A stretch of DNA of 64,000 bases from positions 26,687-90,686 of the forward strand of contig CAJCIO010000097.1 of the NCBI GenBank assembly GCA_903970465.1, read 5' to 3'. Position 1 is the first letter of the stretch. Each line of letters begins with the position of its first letter. This DNA is from Gammaproteobacteria bacterium. GTDB lineage: Bacteria; Pseudomonadota; Gammaproteobacteria; Pseudomonadales; Pseudomonadaceae. Below are positions 45,299 to 54,170 of this stretch, piece by piece. The translations under genes and the position numbers were made by a program. Under the pieces are notes generated by a model. That model was not told where the DNA came from. It did not search any database and saw only the letters and a list, made by a program, of their open reading frames with translations.

Positions 45299-45946
45299 TC
45301 AGAGGTAAATCAACTCGATTGTCGCCTTGCCATCCAGCACTACCTCACTGCTCAGCGTCAGGTCAGTGGCAGGCGCTATCACCAGAAAGTGATTCAAGCC
45401 GATGCTGGCGTGCTTGATCGGGATGGGGCCATCGTAGCCCTTGTATATATCGGTGAGGCCCAGCAAACGCCCATCGTTAGGGATAGCGCTTGGCACATCG
45501 TCGGAGAGCGTCCACTGCTGCCCGCGTGCATCGCTGTAGGTAGTGAAAACCGACGTGCCATCGATAGTGGAGCGCTCTGGCTGCACTTCAACGTAATGCG
45601 CACCGATCTTTTCTCCCCGCCCGGTCAGGCCCAGACCATAGGCCGCCCGGTACCAGTTATTGCCGACGCTGCCGGCGCGGTCATCGATCCCGCGAACGCC
45701 GAACAGCGTGGCGGCATCGCAGCTGATATTCAGGGTGTTGGTGTGGTTTCGATCAACCACCGTGGCAGTGTGACGTTCCAACTCGGTGACCTTGATCTCG
45801 CCAAAATCCACCGTGCTATTACTCAACGTTGGATAACAGGCACCAGGGATGATCTTGCCCACTACACCGAAGTCGATGGCTGACGAGGCCATCACGCTGG
45901 CGCTGGATAACAGGCCTGCCGCAAACAGCGAAATTATCGCTTTCAT
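45299..45946 (-). CDS. DUF1120 major fimbrial subunit
   Basis: This is the likely shaft subunit, first gene of the operon. The 215-residue precursor has a Sec signal peptide (MKAIISLFAAGLLSSASVMA), a pilin-like N-terminal half with a Cys pair (GACYPTLSNSTVDFGEI...LNISCDA), and the DUF1120 core including LFGVRGIDDRAGSV and GRLLGL. It ends KATIELIYL, matching the tip protein's end. Its start is preceded by GGAATG. The 191-base divergent gap to dapE must hold its promoter; I could not assign one with confidence. Confidence 0.82.
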   Translation of the reverse strand: MKAIISLFAAGLLSSASVMASSAIDFGVVGKIIPGACYPTLSNSTVDFGEIKVTELERHTATVVDRNHTNTLNISCDAATLFGVRGIDDRAGSVGNNWYRAAYGLGLTGRGEKIGAHYVEVQPERSTIDGTSVFTTYSDARGQQWTLSDDVPSAIPNDGRLLGLTDIYKGYDGPIPIKHASIGLNHFLVIAPATDLTLSSEVVLDGKATIELIYL

Positions 45947-46137
45947 ATCTTTTCATTCCTTTTCCAAGATAAAGAGGTAAGGACGCAATTACGCCTGGGC
46001 GCATGTTGAACGCTATGTACACCGCAGATGAACCGGGACACAGCCCCCTGGCAACCAACTGGCGCCTGCGCCCTACCCCGATTTGCTTTAACATAGCGGC
46101 CCTTGTGCGCCCTTGATCCTGCTTTCGGAGTCTTTCC

Positions 46138-47289
46138 ATGACGGCCCCCGCCGACCTGTCCCCTACCCTGCAACTCGCTTGCGACCTTATTCGTCGCCCT
46201 TCGGTGACGCCGGTCGATGCCGACTGCCAGAAGCTGATGATGCAGCGCCTGGGCGCGGCCGGGTTCGCGCTGGAGCCGATGCGCATCGAGGATGTCGACA
46301 ACTTCTGGGCCCACCATGGCCAGGGCGATGGCCCAGTGCTGTGCTTCGCCGGGCATACCGACGTCGTGCCAACCGGCCCGGTCAGTGCCTGGCAGGTCGA
46401 GCCATTCAATGCCTTGATCGATGAACAAGGCATGCTGTGCGGACGCGGCGCCGCCGACATGAAGGGCAGCCTGGCGGCCATGGTGGTGGCGGCCGAACGC
46501 TTCGTGGCCGATTATCCCGATCATCGCGGTGCAATCACCTTCCTGATCACCAGCGACGAAGAAGGCCCGGCCCATCACGGCACCAAGGCTGTGGTCGAAC
46601 GGCTCAAGGCGCGCAGCGAGCGCCTGGACTGGTGCATCGTCGGCGAACCGTCTAGCACCACCCTGGTCGGTGACGTGGTCAAGAACGGCCGCCGTGGCTC
46701 GCTTGGCGCGACCTTGACCGTGCGCGGCAAGCAAGGCCATGTGGCCTATCCGCACCTGGCGAAAAACCCGATTCACCTGGCCGCCCCGGCACTGGCCGAA
46801 CTGGCCGCTGAGCACTGGGACCACGGCAACGATTTTTTCCCGCCGACCAGCTTCCAGGTGTCCAACCTCAACTCGGGCACCGGCGCCACCAACGTCATCC
46901 CGGGCGACCTGACGGCAGTCTTCAATTTCCGCTTTTCGACCGAGTCCACTGTCGAAGGTTTGCAGCAGCGCGTGGCTGCCATCCTCGACAAGCACGGCCT
47001 GGACTGGCACATCGACTGGGCATTGTCCGGCCTGCCGTTCCTCACCGAACCAGGGGCCTTGCTGGACGCCGTATCGGCCAGCATCAAGGCGGTCACCGGC
47101 CGCGATACCCAGCCGTCCACCAGCGGTGGCACCTCCGATGGCCGTTTCATCGCCACCATGGGCACCCAAGTGGTCGAGCTGGGCCCGGTCAACGCGACCA
47201 TTCACCAGGTCGACGAACGCGTGCTGGCCAGCGATCTCGACGTACTGACCGACATCTACTATCACACCTTGATCAAGTTGCTCGCCTGA
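46138..47289 (+). CDS. dapE: succinyl-diaminopimelate desuccinylase
   Basis: DapE hydrolyses N-succinyl-LL-DAP to LL-DAP and succinate, completing the branch begun by dapD and dapC. The 383-residue M20 dinuclear zinc enzyme has the metal-binding [13 protein letters not shown] (about residue 64), the catalytic/metal Glu pair in TSDEEGPA (about 140), a lid domain with [23 protein letters not shown], and the late [11 protein letters not shown]. The ORF overlaps rlmA by one base (TGATG). Confidence 0.97.
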   Translation: MTAPADLSPTLQLACDLIRRPSVTPVDADCQKLMMQRLGAAGFALEPMRIEDVDNFWAHHGQGDGPVLCFAGHTDVVPTGPVSAWQVEPFNALIDEQGMLCGRGAADMKGSLAAMVVAAERFVADYPDHRGAITFLITSDEEGPAHHGTKAVVERLKARSERLDWCIVGEPSSTTLVGDVVKNGRRGSLGATLTVRGKQGHVAYPHLAKNPIHLAAPALAELAAEHWDHGNDFFPPTSFQVSNLNSGTGATNVIPGDLTAVFNFRFSTESTVEGLQQRVAAILDKHGLDWHIDWALSGLPFLTEPGALLDAVSASIKAVTGRDTQPSTSGGTSDGRFIATMGTQVVELGPVNATIHQVDERVLASDLDVLTDIYYHTLIKLLA

Positions 47290-48098
47290 TGCTCACCTGC
47301 CCCCTCTGCACAGCCATGCTCGCCAAGGCTGAAAATGGCATGGTCTGCCCCAGCGGCCATCGTTTCGATCGCGCTCGCCAAGGCTATCTGAACCTGTTGC
47401 CGGTGCAGCACAAGAACAGCCGCGACCCAGGCGACAACCTGGCCATGGTCGAAGCCCGCCGCGACTTCCTCAACGAAGGCCACTACGCCCCTGTGGCGGC
47501 GCGGCTGGCCGAGCTGGCTGCCAAACACTGGCCTCAGCGCTGGCTCGACATCGGCTGTGGCGAGGGTTACTACACCGCGCAAATCGCCGAAGCCCTGCCG
47601 CGCTCCGACGGCTATGCCCTGGATATCTCCCGCGAGGCCGTCAAGCGCGCGTGCAAGCGTGCGCCTGGGGTCAACTGGCTGGTGGCGAGCATGGCCCGCG
47701 TCCCCTTGGCCGATGCCAGCTGTCAGTTCCTCACCAGTGTGTTCAGCCCGCTGGACTGGAACGAAGCCAAGCGTCTGCTCAGCCCTGGCGGCGGCCTGCT
47801 GCGAGTGGGGCCGACCAGCGGTCACCTGATGGAACTGCGCGAGGCGTTATACGACGAAGTGCGCGAATACATCGACGACAAGCATCTGGCCCAGGTGCCG
47901 GACGGCATGCAGCTCGATCACAGCGAAACCTTGACCTTCAAGCTCAAACTGATCGACGGGCCCTCACGCGCCAATCTGCTGGCCATGACGCCCCATGGCT
48001 GGCGCGCCAGTGCCGAACGTCGCGCCGCAGTGATCGAACAGGCCAAACCGTTCGTGGTGACCGTTTCCATGCGTTACGATTATTTCGTCGCACCCTAA
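47289..48098 (+). CDS. rlmA: 23S rRNA (guanine(745)-N(1))-methyltransferase
   Basis: RlmA methylates G745 (E. coli numbering) of 23S rRNA. The 269-residue protein begins with a zinc finger made of Cys4, Cys7, Cys20 and His24, followed by FDRARQGYLNLLPVQ. The SAM-binding motif WLDIGCGEGYYT is near residue 82. It is coupled to dapE. As I recall, dapE-rrmA adjacency is the same in PAO1. Confidence 0.92.
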   Translation: MLTCPLCTAMLAKAENGMVCPSGHRFDRARQGYLNLLPVQHKNSRDPGDNLAMVEARRDFLNEGHYAPVAARLAELAAKHWPQRWLDIGCGEGYYTAQIAEALPRSDGYALDISREAVKRACKRAPGVNWLVASMARVPLADASCQFLTSVFSPLDWNEAKRLLSPGGGLLRVGPTSGHLMELREALYDEVREYIDDKHLAQVPDGMQLDHSETLTFKLKLIDGPSRANLLAMTPHGWRASAERRAAVIEQAKPFVVTVSMRYDYFVAP

Positions 48099-48121
48099 TT
48101 CCTGCTTCAGCGAGCCCTGCC

Positions 48122-48499
48122 ATGCGCCAACCGGATATCGAGATTTACCTCAAGGACGCCGACGTCGACCACAAGGCCATCACCGCCTGGCTCGAAGCCG
48201 CGCTGGGCACTTGCAGTGATTGGGTGCAAAAAGGCCAGACCTGGAAATGCCGCGCGGGCGCCGTGCCGGTGACCTGGCTGCCGAAGGCTGTGGGCAAGTG
48301 GAACAGCCTGTTTCTGGAAAGTGATCAGACACCTTGGGAGGACGACATCGCCTGCGCCCGCGCCGCGTTTGCCGCCCTGCAAGTGGAAGTACGCTGCGCC
48401 CCCGGCACCTGGATAGAAGAAGAAGGCGAGGAGGAAGCTGATCGCTGGATTCGCATCAGTGTCGATGGTGAAGAAGAGATTACCTGGCGGACTGCTTGA
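48122..48499 (+). CDS. Conserved-type hypothetical protein, 125 aa, acidic C-terminus
   Basis: I do not recognise a family with certainty. The protein starts MRQPDIEIYLKDADVDHKAI, has no signal peptide or membrane segment, contains several Trp residues (WLEA, WVQKGQTWK, WLPKAVGKWNSL, WEDD) and a central Cys-containing strand region, and ends in a highly acidic stretch (IEEEGEEEADRW) with a following WIRISVDGEEEITW. It sits 23 bases after rlmA and 31 before plsB, all co-oriented, with normal codon use for the region. The longer reading frame that begins inside rlmA is not supported. Confidence 0.75.
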   Translation: MRQPDIEIYLKDADVDHKAITAWLEAALGTCSDWVQKGQTWKCRAGAVPVTWLPKAVGKWNSLFLESDQTPWEDDIACARAAFAALQVEVRCAPGTWIEEEGEEEADRWIRISVDGEEEITWRTA

Positions 48500-48530
48500 T
48501 CACGTTCAGCGCGCCGCAAAAGGCTAATTC

Positions 48531-51029
48531 ATGACCCGATCACCGCTGCGCCGTCTCTTCTTTGGGACCCTGCGCCGATTGCTGTACCTGTGGGTGCGTT
48601 CCGAGACCATCAACCAGTCCTCGTTCAATCTCAACCTAGACCGCAGTCGGCCGACGTTCTACGTGCTGCAGTCGCCGTCAGTGAGCGATCTGGCGGTGGT
48701 GGATCGCGAGTGCAGCAAGGCCAATCTGCCGCGCCCTGTATTACCCGTGGCGATCGGTTCACAGATGGAGCCAATGGCCTATTTTTACCTGACGCCGGCC
48801 CCTGACTGGCTGGGCCGCCAGGATAAACGCGGGGCCCCGCCGACCCTCGAACGGCTCGTCAACCTGCTGATAGAAGACACCAGCCAGGACGCGCAGATCG
48901 TGCCGGTCAGCGTCTTCTGGGGGCAGTCGCCGGCCAGCGAGTCGAGCCCCTGGAAGCTGCTGTTCGCCGACAGCTGGGCAGTCACCGGGCGCCTGCGCCG
49001 ACTGATCACCATCCTGATTCTGGGCCGCAAGACGCGGGTGCAATTCGCCGCGCCCATTCAACTGCGCGACCTGGTCAATCACAACAAAGGCCATGAGCGT
49101 ACCGTGCGCCTGGCCCAGCGCACCCTGCGCGTGCACTTTCGCAACCAGAAGACCGCGGTCATTGGCCCGGACATCTCGCACCGGCGCAATCTGGTCAAGG
49201 GTCTGATCCACGATCCACTGGTGCGCCAGGCCATCAACGAGGAAGCCGAACGCCAGAACATCCCCCTGGCCAAGGCCGAAGCCCAGGCGCTGCGCTATGG
49301 CAACGAGATCGCCTCGGACTATACCTACACCGCCATCCGCTTCCTCGAAGTGGTGCTGAGCTGGTTCTGGAACAAGATCTACGACGGCGTCAAGGTCAAC
49401 CATATCGAAGGCGTGCAGGATATCGCCCAGGGCAACGAGATCATCTACGTGCCCTGCCACCGCAGCCATATCGATTACCTGTTGCTGTCCTACCTGCTGT
49501 TTCGCAACGGCCTGACCACCCCGCACATCGCGGCCGGCATCAACCTCAACATGCCGGTCATCGGCGCGTTGCTGCGCCGCGGGGGGGCGTTTTTCATGCG
49601 CCGCACGTTCAAGGGCAACCCGCTCTACACTGCGGTGTTCAACGAGTATTTGCATACCCTGTTCACCAAGGGCTTCCCGGTGGAGTACTTCGTCGAGGGC
49701 GGACGCTCGCGCACAGGGCGCATGCTGCAGCCGAAAACCGGCATGCTGGCGATCACGATGCGCAGTTTCCTGCGTTCTTCGCGCACGCCCATCGTCTTCG
49801 TCCCGGTGTATATCGGCTACGAGCGGGTGCTCGAAGGCCGTACCTATCTGGGCGAATTGCGCGGGGCGACCAAAAAGAAGGAGTCGATCTTCGATATCTT
49901 CAAGGTCATCGGCGCGCTCAAACAGAAATTCGGCCAGGTGGCGGTCAACTTCGGCGAACCGATCAAGCTCGCGGAGTTTCTCGAACGCGAGCAACCGGGC
50001 TGGCGCCAACAGGAGCTGGGGCCGCAGTACAAGCCCGACTGGCTGAACGCGACCACCCACCGCCTGGGTGAAACCGTAGCGCGACACCTCAACGAAGCGG
50101 CGGCAGTCAACCCGGTCAACCTGGTGGCCTTGGCGCTGCTGTCCACCTCGCGTCTGGCGCTGGACGAACGGGCGCTGGCGCGGGTACTCGACCTCTACCT
50201 GGCCTTGTTGCGCCAAGTGCCTTACTCACCGCACACCACGGTGCCCGAGGGCGATGCCCGGAGCCTGATCGATCACGTCAAAAGCATGGATCTGCTGGCC
50301 GAACAGGCCGATGCGCTGGGCAAGATCTACTACCTGGACGAGCAGAACGCCGTCCTGATGACCTACTACCGCAACAATGTGTTGCACATCTTCGCGCTGC
50401 CGGCATTGCTGGCGAGCCTCTTCCAGAGTTCGTCGCGGATGAGCCGCGAGCAGATCCTGCGCTACACCAAGGCGCTGTACCCGTTCCTGCAAAAGGAGCT
50501 GTTCATTCGCTGGGACATCCTTGAGCTGGACGCGGTGGTCGATCAGTGGCTGGCGGCGTTCGTCGAGCACGGCCTGTTGCGCCTGGAGAACGACCTGTAC
50601 CTGCGCCCAGCGCCAAGCTCGCGGCATTTCGTGCTGCTGACCTTGCTGTCGCGCACCATCGCCCAGACCCTGCAACGCTTCTACATGGCCATCGCCTTGC
50701 TGCTCAACGCCGGCCAGAGCAACCTGACCAGCGAGGAGCTGGAAGAACTGTGCACGGTCATGGCCCAGCGCCTGTCGATCCTGCATGGCCTCAACGCACC
50801 GGAGTTTTTCGACAAGAGCTTGTTCCGCCACTTCATCCAGAGCCTGCTGGACGTCGGCGTGGTGCGCCGCGGTGAGGACGGCAAGCTCAGCTACCATGAA
50901 ATGCTCGGCGAACTGGCCGAAGGCGCGGCCAAACGCGTGCTGCCGCCGGACATTCGTCTTTCCATTCGCCAGGTTGCCTTGCACCGCAACGAGGACGCGG
51001 CTGACCTGGCCATCATCGACTCGCCCTGA
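48531..51029 (+). CDS. plsB: glycerol-3-phosphate 1-O-acyltransferase PlsB
   Basis: PlsB acylates position 1 of glycerol 3-phosphate to start phospholipid synthesis at the inner membrane. The 832-residue protein has the acyltransferase motifs in order: [12 protein letters not shown] (H-X4-D, about residue 313), GAFFMRRTF (about 355), [13 protein letters not shown] (about 388), and [13 protein letters not shown] (about 425). The length agrees with the long gammaproteobacterial PlsB (about 807-840). Confidence 0.96.
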   Translation: MTRSPLRRLFFGTLRRLLYLWVRSETINQSSFNLNLDRSRPTFYVLQSPSVSDLAVVDRECSKANLPRPVLPVAIGSQMEPMAYFYLTPAPDWLGRQDKRGAPPTLERLVNLLIEDTSQDAQIVPVSVFWGQSPASESSPWKLLFADSWAVTGRLRRLITILILGRKTRVQFAAPIQLRDLVNHNKGHERTVRLAQRTLRVHFRNQKTAVIGPDISHRRNLVKGLIHDPLVRQAINEEAERQNIPLAKAEAQALRYGNEIASDYTYTAIRFLEVVLSWFWNKIYDGVKVNHIEGVQDIAQGNEIIYVPCHRSHIDYLLLSYLLFRNGLTTPHIAAGINLNMPVIGALLRRGGAFFMRRTFKGNPLYTAVFNEYLHTLFTKGFPVEYFVEGGRSRTGRMLQPKTGMLAITMRSFLRSSRTPIVFVPVYIGYERVLEGRTYLGELRGATKKKESIFDIFKVIGALKQKFGQVAVNFGEPIKLAEFLEREQPGWRQQELGPQYKPDWLNATTHRLGETVARHLNEAAAVNPVNLVALALLSTSRLALDERALARVLDLYLALLRQVPYSPHTTVPEGDARSLIDHVKSMDLLAEQADALGKIYYLDEQNAVLMTYYRNNVLHIFALPALLASLFQSSSRMSREQILRYTKALYPFLQKELFIRWDILELDAVVDQWLAAFVEHGLLRLENDLYLRPAPSSRHFVLLTLLSRTIAQTLQRFYMAIALLLNAGQSNLTSEELEELCTVMAQRLSILHGLNAPEFFDKSLFRHFIQSLLDVGVVRRGEDGKLSYHEMLGELAEGAAKRVLPPDIRLSIRQVALHRNEDAADLAIIDSP

Positions 51030-51070
51030 AGCCCAGGGCGCGTTGTCTTCACCCGTATAAGGATGACGCT

Positions 51071-51469
51071 TTGAAACGACTCACCATTGCCCTTTTGGGC
51101 ACCTTGCTCAGCGCTTGCAGCAGCATGGATCCAGCCCCGTCGCACAGCCTCGACGGTGAAGTGTTCTACCTGCAGCGTTCAGCACTGCCACCGACCGCTA
51201 TCCTGAGCGTAACGCTGCAGGATGTATCTCTGGCCGATGCTCCAGCCGTAGTGCTGGCGCGCCAGAGCGGGCCGGTCAACGGCCAGGTGCCCCTGCCGTT
51301 TCACTTGCCATACGATCCGGCCAAGGCGCAGTCTGGCCATCGCTTTGCAGTGAGTGCGCGCATCGAAGTGGACGGCAAATTGCTGTTCATCAGTACCGAG
51401 CACAACGGGGTCAAGCTCGATGGCAGTGATCCCGTGCCGCTACGTATTCGCGTCGACGCGTTACGCTGA
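51071..51469 (+). CDS. YbaY-family lipoprotein
   Basis: This small outer-envelope lipoprotein has no settled role. The 132-residue precursor has a lipobox (LLSACSS, Cys near residue 16) and one beta-rich domain with VTLQDVSLADAPAVVLARQS and PFHLPYDPAK, typical of YbaY/type III secretion pilotin-like proteins. It uses a TTG start at 51071 with AAGGA nine bases upstream; no ATG or GTG is placed as well. It follows plsB by 41 bases. Confidence 0.82.
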   Translation: MKRLTIALLGTLLSACSSMDPAPSHSLDGEVFYLQRSALPPTAILSVTLQDVSLADAPAVVLARQSGPVNGQVPLPFHLPYDPAKAQSGHRFAVSARIEVDGKLLFISTEHNGVKLDGSDPVPLRIRVDALR

Positions 51470-51534
51470 CCTGACCCTCTAAAACAGCGATCGCAGCGCG
51501 CCTGCGATCCCGTCACACTGGAAGGATGTTGCCC

Positions 51535-52224
51535 ATGATTCGTCGCACCGCCACCTTTGCCGGCCTCTGCGCTGGCTTGCTCATTTGCGCCAATGCCTTT
51601 GCGCTGTCGCTGTCCAGCCTGTCCCAGGGCGACGCCAACGGCGGTCTCAAGGATGCCCTCACTCAGGGCGCCCAGGTCGCGGTCAGGGAGCTTGGCGTAC
51701 CCGGCGGATTCAGCAACAACAAGGACGTGCGCATCGGTCTGCCCGGCAAGCTGGGCAAGGTCGCCGACAAGATGAAAATGCTCGGCATGGGCAGCCAGGT
51801 CGATTCTCTCGAGGCGAGCATGAACAAAGCCGCGGAAGCGGCAGTGCCTCAGGCCCAGGCGATCCTGGTGGAGGCGGTCAAGAGCATGAGCGTGACCGAT
51901 GCCAAGGGCATCCTCACCGGCGGCAAGGACTCGGCCACGCAGTACCTCAACACCAGCAGTCGCGACAAGATCCGCGCCAAGTTCCTGCCCATCGTCAAGC
52001 AGGCCACCGACAAGGTCGGCCTGGCGCAGCAATACAACAGCTTCGCGGGCAAGGCGGCGGCGTTGGGCGTGGTCGATTCCAAGGATGCCAACGTCGAAGG
52101 CTACGTGACTGAAAAGGCGCTGGATGGACTGTTCAAGATGATTGCCCAGCAGGAAGAGACGATTCGTCAGAATCCGGCAGCGGCGGCGACCAGTCTGGCC
52201 AAGAAGGTGTTCAGCGCGCTGTAG
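51535..52224 (+). CDS. DUF4197 periplasmic protein
   Basis: This 229-residue protein of the DUF4197 group is of unknown function. It has a Sec signal peptide (RRTATFAGLCAGLLICANAF, cut near AFA), SLSQGDANGGLKDALTQG at the start of the mature part, which is the family's opening motif, a mostly helical body, and GYVTEKALDGLFKMIAQQE near residue 190. I chose the ATG at 51535 with AAGGA eight bases upstream over an ATG nine bases earlier. It is 65 bases after the lipoprotein gene and may share its transcript. Confidence 0.85.
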   Translation: MIRRTATFAGLCAGLLICANAFALSLSSLSQGDANGGLKDALTQGAQVAVRELGVPGGFSNNKDVRIGLPGKLGKVADKMKMLGMGSQVDSLEASMNKAAEAAVPQAQAILVEAVKSMSVTDAKGILTGGKDSATQYLNTSSRDKIRAKFLPIVKQATDKVGLAQQYNSFAGKAAALGVVDSKDANVEGYVTEKALDGLFKMIAQQEETIRQNPAAAATSLAKKVFSAL

Positions 52225-52234
52225 ACCCGACCCT

Positions 52235-52262
52235 GTGGCGAGGGGGCTTGCGCCCTCGTCAC
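52235..52262. terminator. Hairpin after DUF4197 gene (family-2 REP core)
   Basis: GTGGCGAGGGGGCTTGCGCC pairs with CCTCGTCAC just after the stop of the plus-strand gene and before convergent rsmJ. It carries the GCGAGGGGGC core found at 11717, 27700 and 40948. It may end both transcripts, but lacks a T-run. Confidence 0.6.
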
Positions 52263-52293
52263 GGGGGAATAGAACAACATCAGTTGATCGCGC

Positions 52294-53076
52294 TCAGCCC
52301 TTGAGCGCCTTCTTCGGATAGATATCATACCGACTGGATTTCCCCTCCAGCGCATGGCTCGGCTTGGGCCCCTCGATACACGGCGCCTTGCGTGGCCGCT
52401 TGACCACCACCCGGTGGCTGGCCAGCGCCAAGGCAGCCTCAAGCAACGCCGGCGCGTCCATATCATCCCCAACCAGTGGCCGAAACAGGCGCATCTCCTT
52501 TTTCACCAAGGCGCTTTTGTCGCGATGGGGAAACATCGGGTCCAGATAGATCACCTGCGGCGCCTCCTCCTGCCAACCGCGCATCAGCTCGATGGCATTG
52601 CCGGTCAGCAAGCGCATGCGCGCCACGATGGCCCCTACGTCTTCATCCCCCACCGCCCGGCGCAAGCCGTCTTCCAACAAGGCCGCGATGATCGGCTGGC
52701 GCTCTATCAAGCTCATGGTGCAGCCCAGGCTGGCCAGCACGAACGCGTCCTTGCCCAGCCCCGCCGTGGCATCCAGCACCTTTGGCCGCACACCCGGTTG
52801 AATGCCCACCGCCTTGGCGATCATCTGCCCGCTGCCGCCGCCGAACAATCGCCGATGTGCCACCGCGCCCTCGACGAAATCCACGCGCACCGCGCCCGGC
52901 GCTTGCGGGCCCAGTTGCTGCAACTGCAAGCCTTGCTCGGTCGCCTGCAGGGCAAACTCAGGGTCATCCAGCGCCAAGGGCAAGCCAAGGCGCTGTGCCC
53001 AGTGCTCGGCCTGTGGCTGACAAACGGCACTCAGCGCCTGCACCTGAATTCGGCTCGCGGCCTGGTGTTCTGACAT
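52294..53076 (-). CDS. rsmJ: 16S rRNA (guanine(1516)-N(2))-methyltransferase RsmJ
   Basis: RsmJ methylates G1516 of 16S rRNA. The 260-residue protein has an N-terminal accessory domain, the [17 protein letters not shown] segment, the SAM-binding [19 protein letters not shown] (about residues 99-117), the catalytic-type [15 protein letters not shown] (about 174-188), and the terminal [14 protein letters not shown]. The length and order match the RsmJ/YhiQ family. Confidence 0.93.
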   Translation of the reverse strand: MSEHQAASRIQVQALSAVCQPQAEHWAQRLGLPLALDDPEFALQATEQGLQLQQLGPQAPGAVRVDFVEGAVAHRRLFGGGSGQMIAKAVGIQPGVRPKVLDATAGLGKDAFVLASLGCTMSLIERQPIIAALLEDGLRRAVGDEDVGAIVARMRLLTGNAIELMRGWQEEAPQVIYLDPMFPHRDKSALVKKEMRLFRPLVGDDMDAPALLEAALALASHRVVVKRPRKAPCIEGPKPSHALEGKSSRYDIYPKKALKG

Positions 53077-53209
53077 GAATCGCTTACTCGAAAAAAAATT
53101 AAAAGATCGGCAACGGCCGCCGATAAGTATTGTGTCCAGGCATTTTGCCCCAGAAACCAGGCCTCAAGAACCCGGCCTCAAAAACCTAAGCCTCGCGGTC
53201 CCGACTGCC

Positions 53210-53830
53210 ATGACCCAACTCCAATCCAACGCCATTGGTTATCTGTCGCCCTTAAGCGACTTTAACCTGCACAACACCCAGGCACTGGGCGGCGTAAGCC
53301 ATCTGTGGCAAGACTTCTTTGCCCGGGCGATGGCGGATCAGGGCGGCGAGGATACCGCACTGGCGGCCTACAGCGCAGAACCTGCGCTGAGCAGCGAAGG
53401 CGAGCCGATCACCGGCAGTCAGATCCTCGAGCAGATCGTCACCCAGCGCCAATGCAACGTCCAGGACACCGAAGTACGCCCACCCGAGCCGCTGTTTCTG
53501 CCGATCGCCGAGTTCGATCTGGACCTGTTGCCAGCAGTCGCCAAACCGTTCAGCGCCGACGAGATCGCCGCCCAGCAAACTCACCTGGATACCGATATCA
53601 GCTGGCGCCGCCCGGTAGTGATGAGCCACGGCCAACCCCTGCCAGAGCCTGGTCAAGCCCCTGCGCCACGGCCGTTGTTCCTGCCGATCGCCGAATTCGA
53701 AACCGACCTGCTGCCCGCCGCGCCACAGCCTTTCGATGCCACCACTTTGGCCAAGCAGCAAAGCGCGCTGGACTTCGATCAGCGCTGGGCCCGCCCGGTC
53801 GTCCTCGAAAATCTTCGCATCGCGGCTTGA
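53210..53830 (+). CDS. Hypothetical protein with two tandem 45-residue repeats
   Basis: I do not recognise this 206-residue protein. It has no signal peptide or membrane segment and starts MTQLQSNAIGYLSPLSDFN. The C-terminal half holds two copies of a motif: PLFLPIAEFDLDLLPA...WRRPVVM and PLFLPIAEFETDLLPA...WARPVVL, with 20-25 intervening residues that also align (KPFSADEIAAQQ / QPFDATTLAKQQ). The ATG at 53210 is preferred; an in-frame extension to 53075 would overlap the rsmJ start and begins in AT-rich sequence. It stands alone between rsmJ and the guanidine operon. Confidence 0.65.
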   Translation: MTQLQSNAIGYLSPLSDFNLHNTQALGGVSHLWQDFFARAMADQGGEDTALAAYSAEPALSSEGEPITGSQILEQIVTQRQCNVQDTEVRPPEPLFLPIAEFDLDLLPAVAKPFSADEIAAQQTHLDTDISWRRPVVMSHGQPLPEPGQAPAPRPLFLPIAEFETDLLPAAPQPFDATTLAKQQSALDFDQRWARPVVLENLRIAA

Positions 53831-53854
53831 ACCCATACCTCTATTCAATGCCTC

Positions 53855-53888
53855 GCCACAGCGTGGTGCAGGCGCACTGTTTCAGTGC
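53855..53888. promoter_or_regulatory. Two candidate NtrC binding sites
   Basis: GCACTGTTTCAGTGC (53874-53888) is a perfect GCAC-N7-GTGC palindrome, the geometry of NtrC sites such as those before E. coli glnA. A second, imperfect copy (GCCA-N7-GTGC) lies at 53855-53869, 19 bases away centre to centre. They sit about 90-110 bases upstream of the start site expected from the sigma-54 promoter, the normal enhancer range. Confidence 0.5.
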
Positions 53889-53942
53889 CGTAATTTCCTT
53901 CGCTTCATAGACTGCCCCAGCAAAACCGCAGCTTCCAGCCAG

Positions 53943-53959
53943 TTGGCACAACTCTCGCT
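53943..53959 (+). promoter_or_regulatory. Candidate sigma-54 (-24/-12) promoter for the guanidine operon
   Basis: TTGGCACAACTCTCGCT has the invariant GG (53945-53946) and GC (53957-53958) with exactly ten bases between and a full TTGGCAC -24 element; the -12 element (TCGCT) is one base off TTGCT. Transcription would begin near 53970, about 45 bases before the riboswitch. The rest of the 340-base gap before the first gene holds the NtrC-like sites and the riboswitch. Confidence 0.55.
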
Positions 53960-54014
53960 TATACCTTGATGTGCAGGAGTCATCACAGGTTCGCGGCACT
54001 ACAATTTGCAATGG

Positions 54015-54112
54015 CTGACTAGGGTTCCGGCTCGCTGAACGCGAGTGACTGGTCCGAGAGTCGGCGACCTCCAGTTGAGGTTACACGGCGGGATAAAAGC
54101 CCGGGAGACAGC
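54015..54112 (+). promoter_or_regulatory. Guanidine-I (ykkC) riboswitch
   Basis: The conserved ykkC landmarks appear in order: CTAGGGTTCCGG (54020), a variable hairpin (CTCGCTGAACGCGAG), GACTGGTCCGAGAG (54047), and ACACGGCGGGATAAAAGCCC then GGGAGA (54083-54108). This class binds free guanidinium and turns on downstream genes. It lies about 60 bases before the transporter start codon. I see a short ACACC/GGTGT stem and a GAGGCCTC palindrome after it but no T-run, so termination or translation control cannot be told apart. Confidence 0.95.
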
Positions 54113-54170
54113 ACACCTTCACCGGTGTCGCGAGGCCTCCTGTGCACCCACGATCAACTGGAGAATCACT

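Noticed and set aside
45947..46137. Sigma-70 promoters for the fimbrial operon and dapE
   Set aside because: I looked for paired -35/-10 elements on both strands and found none with acceptable spacing, so I made no call.
47651..48121. Long upstream extension of the 125-residue unknown gene
   Set aside because: It overlaps rlmA in another frame. The ATG at 48122 lies in the rlmA-plsB gap and gives a compact protein.
54113..54170. Intrinsic terminator as the riboswitch expression platform
   Set aside because: Short stems exist after the aptamer but no T-run follows, so I could not support a terminator.
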